DNA from: JANLTX01 sp049840835
GTDB taxonomy: Bacteria > Armatimonadota > Armatimonadia > Armatimonadales > Armatimonadaceae
DNA: 64,000 bases
Direction: 5' to 3'
NCBI GenBank assembly: GCA_049840835.1
Contig: JASGJG010000029.1
Span: 12,435 to 76,434, forward strand
The stretch's first letter is position 1. Each line of letters opens with the position of its first letter. Under the pieces are notes generated by a model. That model did not search any database. It was not told where the DNA came from and worked only from the letters and a program-made list of their open reading frames with translations. This document shows, piece after piece, positions 1 to 7,685 of the stretch. A program made the translations under genes and the position numbers.

Positions 1-1764
1 AGCATGCTCGCCTCGGCCCACACGACCTCGAAGCTGGTGCAACTGTGCCAGCCCGAAGGCATCCGCATCTAGAATCACAATCACAGCGGCATTGGGCACA
101 TCTACCCCCACCTCGATTACCGTGGTCGCTACCAGCACCTGCGCTTCGTTATTCCGGAACCGCTCCATGGCAGCGTCTTTGTCATCAGACGATAGCTGTC
201 CATGTACTAATGCTACGGAAAACTCGGGAAAGACATGCTCTTCTAAGTGGGCAGAGAGCTGTACGGCGGCTTGCGCCTGCCGCTTCTCGCTCTCTTCTAC
301 CAGCGGGCAGATCACATACGCTTGCCGCCCCTGGGCTAGCATCTTGCGCACGCCTTCCCAGACACCCGGCTTGTCTTCCAGCTTTTTCCAATGGGTTCGG
401 ATCGGTTTGCGGCCTGGGGGCAGCTCATCGAGTATAGAAACATCTAAGTCGCCATACACGGTGAGAGTCAGGGTCCGGGGAATCGGGGTTGCGGTCATGA
501 CAAGGATATCCGGGCGCACCCCTTTATCCGAGAGAGCCGCACGCTGAAGCACGCCGAATCGGTGCTGTTCGTCAATAATGGCGAGCCCGAGCTTATGGAA
601 TCGCACTCCTTCTTGTATGAGCGCATGAGTGCCCACTACAATTCCCGTTTCCCCAGAAGCCAGGCGCTCCAACACCGCGCGTTTCTCTTTGGCGGGCCGG
701 CTGCCGGTCAGCAAATCGACCCGAATACCCAGATCCTCTAAGCGGGCGCGTACGCCTTTTAAATGTTGCTCGGCCAGTATCTCCGTGGGAGCCATGAGCG
801 CGGCCTGGTAGCCATTTCGCGCGGCTATGGTCAGCGCTGCCATGGCCACTGCAGTCTTTCCTGCCCCGACATCGCCCTGCACTAAGCGGCTCATGGGCTC
901 CGGGCGGTGCATATCTTCGCCTATCTCAGCAATCGCGCGCTGTTGGGCTCCCGTGAGGGCGAAGGGCAGGACCGCACGCAGCTCCTCTACCGGGCCAGTG
1001 ATATCCGCAAATGAGACACCGGGCAGGGTAGCTACAGAGCGCCGACGGTCTGCGACTAAGAGCTGTACCCCTAAAAGTTCCTCGTAGGCCAATCGTCGCC
1101 TGCCTGCTTCCCGCTGAAGCTCGGCCTCCGGGAAGTGCAGACCTTTGAGAGCCTCAGCAATACCAGGCAGGCTGCGCTTCTTACGAAGGCGCTCGGGCAG
1201 AGACTCTGGAACTGAGTCCGCCAGGCTCTCTAAAGCCGTAAAAATCCAGCGGCGCAGGCGAGTCTGTGAAAGACCCTCAGTCAGTGGATAAACCGGCACG
1301 ATGCGACCCAGGGCCAGTGAGTCCACGGTGCCATCTTCATCTATGGCTTCCCACTCGGGCTGAGCTATGTCTATAGAAGCGTATCCACGTTTGATAGTGC
1401 CATAAGCCACCACACGACGCCCGATGAGTTTTTCAAAGGTGGCCTTCATGCGCCACTGGTTGAACCAGACCATGCTCGCTACAGCGCGGCTGCCATCATC
1501 TAAAGTCACTTTGGTGATAACCAGGCGGTTCTTAGTGGGGCGGTTCTCTACGGCGGTAATCTTGCCGGAGACCAGAGCAGTCTGACCGTTTTGAGTGTCC
1601 GCCAGGCGTACGAAGTTAGATCGGTCTTCCCAGCGGCGGGGGAAGTGATAGAGCAGGTCGCCCAGCGTAAGCAGACCCAGGCGGGCGAGGTCACCAGCGA
1701 CCTTTTCACCTACCCCTTTCAGGGCCGTTACCGGGCGGTAGAGAGCATCATTGGGGGCGGCCAC
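1..1764 (-). CDS. recG: ATP-dependent DNA helicase RecG (3' end cut by window edge)
   Basis: RecG remodels stalled replication forks and branched DNA in the cytoplasm. Reading the minus strand from a GTG at 1764 gives 588 codons with no stop before base 1. The N-terminus carries the wedge/HhH-like stretch LKGVGEKVAGDLARLGL followed by HFPRRWEDRS, and the last visible residues include the superfamily 2 motif VI QLHQLRGRVGRG, so only the C-terminal tail is missing. The GTG was chosen because no in-frame ATG lies nearby and the RecG-type start sequence follows at once. A terminator separates it from the gene upstream, so it has its own promoter or is the last gene of a separate unit. Family assignment is firm. 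Confidence 0.95.
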   Translation of the reverse strand, partial: MAAPNDALYRPVTALKGVGEKVAGDLARLGLLTLGDLLYHFPRRWEDRSNFVRLADTQNGQTALVSGKITAVENRPTKNRLVITKVTLDDGSRAVASMVWFNQWRMKATFEKLIGRRVVAYGTIKRGYASIDIAQPEWEAIDEDGTVDSLALGRIVPVYPLTEGLSQTRLRRWIFTALESLADSVPESLPERLRKKRSLPGIAEALKGLHFPEAELQREAGRRRLAYEELLGVQLLVADRRRSVATLPGVSFADITGPVEELRAVLPFALTGAQQRAIAEIGEDMHRPEPMSRLVQGDVGAGKTAVAMAALTIAARNGYQAALMAPTEILAEQHLKGVRARLEDLGIRVDLLTGSRPAKEKRAVLERLASGETGIVVGTHALIQEGVRFHKLGLAIIDEQHRFGVLQRAALSDKGVRPDILVMTATPIPRTLTLTVYGDLDVSILDELPPGRKPIRTHWKKLEDKPGVWEGVRKMLAQGRQAYVICPLVEESEKRQAQAAVQLSAHLEEHVFPEFSVALVHGQLSSDDKDAAMERFRNNEAQVLVATTVIEVGVDVPNAAVIVILDADAFGLAQLHQLRGRVGRGEHA

Positions 1765-1783
1765 AGTGTTATTCTACCGAACG

Positions 1784-1817
1784 AAAAACGCCCCCGGCCT
1801 ATCTCTGGCCGGGGGCG
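1784..1817 (-). terminator. Rho-independent terminator after the acidic small protein
   Basis: Arms 1789-1799 and 1807-1817 form a perfect 11-bp GC-rich stem with a 7-nt loop. On the minus strand the stem is followed by five T residues (complement of 1784-1788). It lies 21 nt beyond the stop of the gene ending at 1838 and just before recG. Confidence 0.85.
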
Positions 1818-1837
1818 CTTAAAGCCATTGAGCGGGC

Positions 1838-2173
1838 TCAGACCTCGGCGTCTTCTTCGCTCTCTTCATCGCCTGTTTCATCCAGGTCGATATCGATATC
1901 TTCCACCGCAAGCTCGCCTTCAGCGTCTTCCAGGGAGATCTCACCGTCGTTGTCTTCGGTCTCTTCTTCGTCGGCATCCTCTTCGACGATAGCTTCCGCA
2001 AGCCGGGTTGCGCCGGAGCGCGTGCGTGCAGCATCAGAGACAAACTTGACCTTCACATCCGCATACCACAGCGGTATCGTGGGAATAGGCATACCGCTGA
2101 CACTACAGCGGACCTCGCGAACGTCGGCCTCTTCTTCGGGCGCGGCTACCGTGGCCGTGCTCTCTTTAGCCAT
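1838..2173 (-). CDS. small protein with conserved N-terminal part and highly acidic tail
   Basis: 111 residues of unknown function. Residues 1-20 are low-complexity, about 20-55 look like a compact folded segment (CSVSGMPIPTIPLWYADVKV), and the last 50 residues are dominated by Asp and Glu. One Cys only, so it is not an obvious zinc ribbon. It starts 3 nt after the stop of the two-helix membrane protein gene at 2177-2404 and ends at a strong terminator, so the two form a two-gene transcript. The acidic tail would suit binding to a basic partner such as a ribosomal or nucleoid protein, but nothing in the sequence proves this. Start ATG is clear. Confidence 0.7.
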   Translation of the reverse strand: MAKESTATVAAPEEEADVREVRCSVSGMPIPTIPLWYADVKVKFVSDAARTRSGATRLAEAIVEEDADEEETEDNDGEISLEDAEGELAVEDIDIDLDETGDEESEEDAEV

Positions 2174-2176
2174 TAC

Positions 2177-2404
2177 TTACTTCCTCTCGGCTTTATCGCC
2201 GCGCTGCTTGGGCTCATTGGAAGGGAGGACGCCATTGACAAACATCAGCACCCCGGCCAGCCCATAGATCATCCACTCGTTGCCCTTTACGACCCGACCC
2301 GGATCGTAGACCATCTTGCCGCCGGATGCCAGCCCGACGATAGCGACGAGCAACAGCAAAACCCCCAGCAGGTGGAACGAGTTAATGCGGCGAATGATAT
2401 TCAC
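2177..2404 (-). CDS. small two-helix membrane protein
   Basis: About 75 residues from a GTG at 2404. Two hydrophobic segments are visible: FHLLGVLLLLVAIVGLASGG and WMIYGLAGVLMFVNGVL, with a positively charged C-terminus. The reading frame stays open to 2485, but the longer start would overlap the kinase gene on the other strand, so the GTG just upstream of the first helix is preferred; a CTG at 2413 is also possible. It is followed at 3 nt by the acidic small protein. Function unknown. Confidence 0.6.
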   Translation of the reverse strand: MNIIRRINSFHLLGVLLLLVAIVGLASGGKMVYDPGRVVKGNEWMIYGLAGVLMFVNGVLPSNEPKQRGDKAERK

Positions 2405-2436
2405 AAATTCCAGTTTATCATAGAGGGAACGAACGC

Positions 2437-3333
2437 TTGACAGTCCGGGTGCAGGCACCAGTACGAATCGATTTTGGCGGAGCATGGACCGATGTTGGCA
2501 TCTATGCCAACGAGCACGGAGGCGCCGTCTTCAACGCAACCATAGATCAGTACGCTCTAGGGACCTTCGAGGTCCGACAGCGTGGCGAAGGAGTAGAGGC
2601 GCGCGAGGGGCTTAGCGTGAACTACGGCTTCGACCTTCCTTCTGGCTCCGGGCTCGGCACCAGCGCAGCGCTAAATGTGGTCTGGCTGGCCCTCATTGGC
2701 GGCGGTATCCGCGAAGGGCGAGAGCGTGGTGAGATTGCTGAGCAAGCTTACCGAATCGAAGAGGTGCTCGGAAACCTGGGTGGCAAGCAGGACCAGTGGG
2801 CCTCTGCTCTCGGCGGATTCAATCTCTTGCGTTTCAGCAAAGATGGCGTAGAAACGCAGTCGATCTCCCTATCTCCGGAAACGCTGGAAGCGCTTCAGAG
2901 CCGAAGTGTGCTGGTCTACACAGGAACTCCTCGCCTCTCTGGCCGAATCCATGAGAGCGTGTGGGGCGCCTACCAATCCGGTAGGCCAGAAACCGTGGCC
3001 GCTTTACATCGCTTGAAAGAGATCGCGCTGACTATGCCAGGCAAGTTGAACGCTGGCGATGTAGATGGGTTTGCAGCTCTGCTTGCCGAAAACTGGACCT
3101 GCCAGAAAGCGCTCTACGATTCTGTAACCAACCCACAGATAGAGCGGTTATTTACAATCGCCCGAGAGGCCGGGGCTGTTGGCGGAAAAGCCTGTGGCGC
3201 GGGCGGGGGCGGTTGCCTCTACTTTATTTCGTCGGAAGGAAAGCGGGATTCGCTTGCGGCTGCCCTGGCAACGGCAGGTGCTCGCGAGATTCCGTTTCGC
3301 TTTGAGTTTGATGGCCTGACAGTGAAGGGGTAA
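2437..3333 (+). CDS. GHMP-family sugar kinase
   Basis: 298 residues. GHMP kinases phosphorylate small hydroxyl-bearing substrates with ATP in the cytoplasm. The N-terminal substrate loop PVRIDFGGAWTDV, the ATP-binding motif LPSGSGLGTSAAL (near residue 68) and the C-terminal Gly-rich motif KACGAGGGGCLYF are all present. The best matches by eye are the heptose-7-phosphate kinase (HddA) and fucokinase/galactokinase-like branch, so a sugar substrate is likely but not fixed. The start codon is TTG with a GAGGGA-like ribosome site upstream. The dppA gene follows after 4 nt, so the two are co-transcribed, perhaps in recycling of cell-wall material. Confidence 0.85.
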   Translation: MTVRVQAPVRIDFGGAWTDVGIYANEHGGAVFNATIDQYALGTFEVRQRGEGVEAREGLSVNYGFDLPSGSGLGTSAALNVVWLALIGGGIREGRERGEIAEQAYRIEEVLGNLGGKQDQWASALGGFNLLRFSKDGVETQSISLSPETLEALQSRSVLVYTGTPRLSGRIHESVWGAYQSGRPETVAALHRLKEIALTMPGKLNAGDVDGFAALLAENWTCQKALYDSVTNPQIERLFTIAREAGAVGGKACGAGGGGCLYFISSEGKRDSLAAALATAGAREIPFRFEFDGLTVKG

Positions 3334-3337
3334 CTAC

Positions 3338-4159
3338 ATGCGCGTTTTAATCATGTCGGATATGGAAGGTGTGAGCGGAATCGTCACCTGGAAGCAGGTA
3401 GAGGGCGGCTCGCCGATGTTCGAGGAAGCCCGGCGGCTCTACACCGAGGAAATCAACGCCGCTGTGCGTGGCGCGCTGGCTGCCGGTGCCACCGAAATCG
3501 TGGCTGTGGACTGCCATGGTGCGGGCGGTGACTGGACCTTCAACTCGTTTGTGCCCGAGCTGCTGCATCCTGAGTGCGAGTGGGTTGCTCACCACGCCTG
3601 GGGGCGCTACACCGAGCTATTAGAAAAAGGCTGTGATGCCGCGCTCATGGTCGGTATGCACGCCCGCGCCGGAACTCCTGATGGCGTGCTCTGCCACACC
3701 ATCTCCACTGTTACCTGGCGTAATCTCTGGTTCAACGATGACCTGGTCGGTGAACTCGGCGTGAACGCCGCGCTCTGCGGGCACTACGGCTGCCCGGTGG
3801 CCTTAGTCACCGGAGACGATGCCGTGCTGCGTGAAAGCCGCGAGATCTTGGGCGATGATGCTGTCTACGTGTCGGTAAAGACCGGCCTCTCCCGCTACTC
3901 AGCACGGCAGGTTCCCCCCGTGAAAGCTCGCCAGCGAATTGAAGATGGCGCCAAAGAGGCTCTTTCAAGAGTACAAAAAGGCCGTGTCTACAATCCCGGC
4001 AATCCCTGCACCATCACTATCGAAGTGGAAACAGTGGATAAAGTGGGTCGATTCCGTGGGCGCGAAGGCGTGGAAGTGGTAGAGCCACTCAAGGTCAAGA
4101 GCTACGGCAAAGATTGGATGGAAGCCTGGGACCGCATCTGGCCGCAGGCCGATCTATAA
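3338..4159 (+). CDS. dppA: M55-family D-aminopeptidase DppA
   Basis: 273 residues. M55 enzymes are zinc aminopeptidases that remove N-terminal D-amino acids, typically D-Ala, from short peptides. The family metal ligands can be placed: Asp8 and Glu10 in SDMEGVSG, His60 in VDCHGAGG, His108 in MHARAGT and probably Glu139 in GELGVNA, matching the spacing in Bacillus subtilis DppA. No signal peptide, so it is cytosolic. Located 4 nt after the sugar kinase gene. Its 3' end overlaps the convergent regulator gene by 6 nt. Confidence 0.92.
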   Translation: MRVLIMSDMEGVSGIVTWKQVEGGSPMFEEARRLYTEEINAAVRGALAAGATEIVAVDCHGAGGDWTFNSFVPELLHPECEWVAHHAWGRYTELLEKGCDAALMVGMHARAGTPDGVLCHTISTVTWRNLWFNDDLVGELGVNAALCGHYGCPVALVTGDDAVLRESREILGDDAVYVSVKTGLSRYSARQVPPVKARQRIEDGAKEALSRVQKGRVYNPGNPCTITIEVETVDKVGRFRGREGVEVVEPLKVKSYGKDWMEAWDRIWPQADL

Positions 4160-7100
4160 GCCTGGTCTACTATAAATGGGGCGTGGGCGATCTAAGATTG
4201 CCCACAGGCGTGCCGCCTCTTGAGCATGAGTGGTGGCATCAGTATCACGCCCCTGTTGCCCGGCGACTTCCGCGAGTCCGTTTTCTGCATCTGCAGCAGA
4301 TAGAAGGTTCTCGTTGGGCAAGGCCTCATCACGGGTAGCAGAAAATATCTGGGCCGCCTTGTCTAAGAATCCCTCTTCCAAATCAAGCCAGGCGCCTGTT
4401 AGTTGGGCTTCCAGGCTAACGTGAGGTTGCGGAGAAGGGGTCTGCCAGAACTTATCTAACTCCTGCCTTGCATGCGCCAGGTCGCCCTGGGCACGATATA
4501 ACATCGCCCCTTCCAAACGGCGTCGATCCCAGTGGTAGCTCCCTGTACCAGGATAGAGTGCATCTGTTTCTTCAAGGTAGGCATGTCCCTGTGCCCAATC
4601 TCCTGATTTGCGTGCCGCACGGGCTAGAAGAATTAATACGATGCACCGCGAGGCCATATGTTCCTGGCTGGTGTAAAGCCTATAGAGCCGGTCCAACAGA
4701 GTTCGGGCTTCGGTAAGCTCTCCTAGCTCTATCAGCGTTAGAGCCAGCATGCGCTCCGCATGCTGCTGCATCTGTTCGTCCCCCATTTGGATACGAAGCT
4801 CACGGCATCGCCGGATATATTCCTCAGAGCGATGGCCTGAGCCCGAATAGTAATAGGCTACAGAGAGATGACCGAGAGCAGGAGCCTGAATTGCAGGAGA
4901 GCAAGAGTGCAGGTAAGGGAGGCACTGATCCATGAAATGGCGTACCACACCGAACCAGCCGTGACTGGTTGCCGCAGTAGCCGCGTAGCAGCGTGAGAGC
5001 ACCTGCTCTTCTCTATTGACGAGGGTATCGCTGAGAGCGAATCCTTCCTTAAAAGTACGTATCGTTTCTGCGCGGTTTTTTATCAGCGCCCACTGCAACG
5101 CTTCCGTCCGCAGGGCATCCGCAGTACGTTCTCGGTCATCCGCCTCACGCCAAAGCTCCGTAACACGCTGGAAAGGCAGAACTGACTCTTCTTTTTGTCC
5201 GAGCGCATAGTGCAGGTTGCCTATTGTTCGTAGCGCTGTAGCCTCTGTCTCCCGGTTCGCACTTCGCCGAGCCGCCTGCCTTATGTCCTCCACATGTTCT
5301 AGAACTTTCCGGACAGTGCACTCTACTCGTGCACGAGCCTCTCCCTCACCCGAAGGAACGAGGTGATTCAGGCGAATGGCAGTAAATCCGGTCAGATAGA
5401 GATTGCCTCCCTCAAGGCAGTCCGCAAGGCATCGCTCGTACAGCGGAATTGCCTCAAACTTACGGTCCGTCTGAATCAGTCTTGCTAGTTCGAAGAGAAT
5501 CGGGGCACGTGTGGCAGGCCGCTGCGCCAGAGCGATAGCTTCTTCTAGCATGGCCTGCTGTCCACGTGCCAGAGTACGAGATTCCTCTAGCTTCAAAGTC
5601 GCACGGATATCCGGGTCTGTAGTGAGCTCCCAGGTGGTGCGGATAAGCGCTCTGGCATCCTCACCGAAGCCAAGGTCACGCAGTAGAGCGACCTGGGGCA
5701 GAGCCAGTCGCACAAAGAGGGCAAGATCGTGCGATGTGGCCCATAACAGTGCCGCATCACGGTCCTGGCGGGTGGCGATCATCCGCCGAAACGCTTGCTG
5801 GCGTGCATCGGAGTAGTGCCGGGCCTGCTCCCGCTCCGAGAGTGCTGCTAGATGCTCGGCATGGCGGGAGTGAGCGACAGCTTTTCTGTCGGGATGCTCC
5901 GCCAGCTTTTCGGCGGCGTAAACCCGCACGGGCTGGAGAAAGGTCCAGCCGCCAGAGCGAGTGGTAAGCAGTGAGCGCGCGTGGAGAGTCAGCACCGTGT
6001 CCAGCGCCTCATCTACTTCAATCACAGCTGCCGCATCCTCTATGGTAAACGGTGCGACGAATACCGAGAGAACAGCGCAGGCGTTCTGCTCTTCTTCCGA
6101 AAGCGTCGCCCAGGAGTCGTCCAGAGTGGCCCGCATTGTCCGCTGTCGCTCGGGTAGATCGGGCTGGCGCGTGGAAAGCACCCTCAGAGGCTCATCTAAA
6201 CGCCGCAGTAGCTCCTGCGGTGAGAGAGCCCCGCACCGAGCTGCTGCCAGCTCGATAGCCAGCGGCAGGCCATCCAGCCGGGTGCAGATACGAGTAATGG
6301 CTGCTTCTTCCGCCTCGGTCAGGGTAGCCCCAGCATCCTGTGCTCGCTCTCGGAAGAGCCGGGTCGCCCACTCCGCCGAGAGAGTTTCCAGATACACCAC
6401 CTGCTCCCCGCGCAGACCTAGCGGCTCCCGGCTGGTCGCCAGAATACGTACTGCTGCCTCCTCTGGGAGATAAGCCCGGAGAGCGCCCCTCACCCCCTCT
6501 ATCAAGTGCTCACAGTTATCCAGCACGATCAAGGCTTCATCGCAGGCCAGCAAGTTACGCAGGCGAGCCGCGCCGCTCTGCCCGAGTGCCTGAGCAATTG
6601 CCCGTGCGACGGTATCTGTATCGGAGCCAGCGGGAAGCAGAGCGAGATCAATAAAGATGGCGCGCGTGTGGGAGCGTGCCAGAGCGGTGGCCAGCCGGGT
6701 CTTACCCATGCCCCCGATGCCTACCAGCGTGGTCAGTACGCCACGAGATAGCCGCTCTCGCACGGCCTCCAGTTCTGCTTCTCGCCCGATAAGGGGTGTG
6801 GCAAACCGGGGGAAACTCTCTGCGCCCGCAGAGGCAGGGCTATTCTGAGTAGGCGCTTCGGTCAAACGCTGCATCAGAGTGCGAGTTGCGGCGGAAGGTT
6901 CCTGGCGCAGCTCCTCATGCAGGCGCAGCCGTAGCTCCCGAAACGTGCGCCGAGCTGCATTGATATCCCCCGACGCGGCCAGGGTCTGTATCAGCTCCCG
7001 CTGCACGCTCTCATTGAGCGGGTCGATACGCTCTGCCCGGCGCAACAGAGTCAAGGCTTTCGCGGACTCCCCTAAGTCTCGCGCTCGGCGGCCCAGTAGC

Positions 7101-7582
7101 TCCAGAGCTTCCAGGGCGCTTCGTTCACGCAGGGCGCGCTCACCCAGGATCCAGTCTTCATTGGCGCCCTCTAAGAGTGGGCCACGATACAGAGTGACAG
7201 CATCTTCCGCCGTAGATGGGTCTCCGGTCTTGGCAAAGCGAGCCATAGCCAGATCGAAGGTAAGAATATCGCAGAACGCACCGCCGCTCAGATCCAGCCG
7301 GAGCTGGCCACGGCCTGGAGTGCACAGGCGCTCTGCTTCACTGCCTAAGGCCGTGCGTAGATCTGCCAGGGTTTTCTTGAGGCTCTCCTGCCCTGCACTC
7401 TGGTTACTCTCGGGCCACAGGGTTCCAATAAGAAAATCGCGCTCCACAGCGGCGCCCGCCTTGAGAGCGAGTAACGCCAGCAGGTGTAAGCTCTTGCGGG
7501 AGCGCAGGCGAGGCAAGGCTTCGCCACCCACTGTCATCAGCGGCGTACCCAGCAGGCGCAAGCTCAGCGATTCTCTCACCAT
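4154..7582 (-). CDS. SARP/AfsR-type STAND transcriptional regulator (wHTH-BTAD-NB-ARC-TPR)
   Basis: 1142 residues from the ATG at 7582; the open frame runs further upstream but the extension has no domain and would cross the divergent promoter. Residues 1-95 form an OmpR-like winged helix, about 100-245 the BTAD helical domain typical of SARP activators, and about 260-560 an NB-ARC ATPase with Walker A GIGGMGKTR (near 288) and Walker B-like LIVLDNCEHL. The remaining half is helical repeat of TPR type. Such proteins are ATP-driven switches that activate neighbouring genes, often secreted or secondary-metabolite functions. The only divergent neighbour is the cytolysin-like gene 104 nt away, making it the obvious target. 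Confidence 0.9.
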   Translation of the reverse strand: MVRESLSLRLLGTPLMTVGGEALPRLRSRKSLHLLALLALKAGAAVERDFLIGTLWPESNQSAGQESLKKTLADLRTALGSEAERLCTPGRGQLRLDLSGGAFCDILTFDLAMARFAKTGDPSTAEDAVTLYRGPLLEGANEDWILGERALRERSALEALELLGRRARDLGESAKALTLLRRAERIDPLNESVQRELIQTLAASGDINAARRTFRELRLRLHEELRQEPSAATRTLMQRLTEAPTQNSPASAGAESFPRFATPLIGREAELEAVRERLSRGVLTTLVGIGGMGKTRLATALARSHTRAIFIDLALLPAGSDTDTVARAIAQALGQSGAARLRNLLACDEALIVLDNCEHLIEGVRGALRAYLPEEAAVRILATSREPLGLRGEQVVYLETLSAEWATRLFRERAQDAGATLTEAEEAAITRICTRLDGLPLAIELAAARCGALSPQELLRRLDEPLRVLSTRQPDLPERQRTMRATLDDSWATLSEEEQNACAVLSVFVAPFTIEDAAAVIEVDEALDTVLTLHARSLLTTRSGGWTFLQPVRVYAAEKLAEHPDRKAVAHSRHAEHLAALSEREQARHYSDARQQAFRRMIATRQDRDAALLWATSHDLALFVRLALPQVALLRDLGFGEDARALIRTTWELTTDPDIRATLKLEESRTLARGQQAMLEEAIALAQRPATRAPILFELARLIQTDRKFEAIPLYERCLADCLEGGNLYLTGFTAIRLNHLVPSGEGEARARVECTVRKVLEHVEDIRQAARRSANRETEATALRTIGNLHYALGQKEESVLPFQRVTELWREADDRERTADALRTEALQWALIKNRAETIRTFKEGFALSDTLVNREEQVLSRCYAATAATSHGWFGVVRHFMDQCLPYLHSCSPAIQAPALGHLSVAYYYSGSGHRSEEYIRRCRELRIQMGDEQMQQHAERMLALTLIELGELTEARTLLDRLYRLYTSQEHMASRCIVLILLARAARKSGDWAQGHAYLEETDALYPGTGSYHWDRRRLEGAMLYRAQGDLAHARQELDKFWQTPSPQPHVSLEAQLTGAWLDLEEGFLDKAAQIFSATRDEALPNENLLSAADAENGLAEVAGQQGRDTDATTHAQEAARLWAILDRPRPIYSRPGL

Positions 7583-7596
7583 TGCAAATTTTATCT

Positions 7597-7638
7597 TGTC
7601 CCCAAAACTCTTGCTGTTATGTCCCCTATTTTGTCCCC
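7597..7638. promoter_or_regulatory. three TGTCCCC direct repeats in divergent promoter (candidate SARP boxes)
   Basis: Heptamers TGTCCCC occur at 7597-7603, 7620-7626 and 7632-7638, all on the plus strand, with start-to-start spacing 23 and 12 nt, close to two and one helical turns. SARP-family activators are known to bind heptameric direct repeats spaced by about 11 or 22 bp near the -35 region. The array lies between the SARP-type regulator and the cytolysin-like gene. The operator role is inferred. Confidence 0.5.
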
Positions 7639-7685
7639 TTTGAAACCAAATACTCAGGGCATCCCAAACCGAAAGGGTTAAAAGA

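Noticed and set aside
2405..2485. Longer start for the two-helix protein
   Set aside because: It would overlap the kinase gene on the opposite strand and adds no conserved residues.
6879..7643. Plus-strand open frame of 254 codons inside the SARP regulator
   Set aside because: Very Ser/Arg-rich translation with no fold, exactly opposite the winged-helix and BTAD coding sequence.
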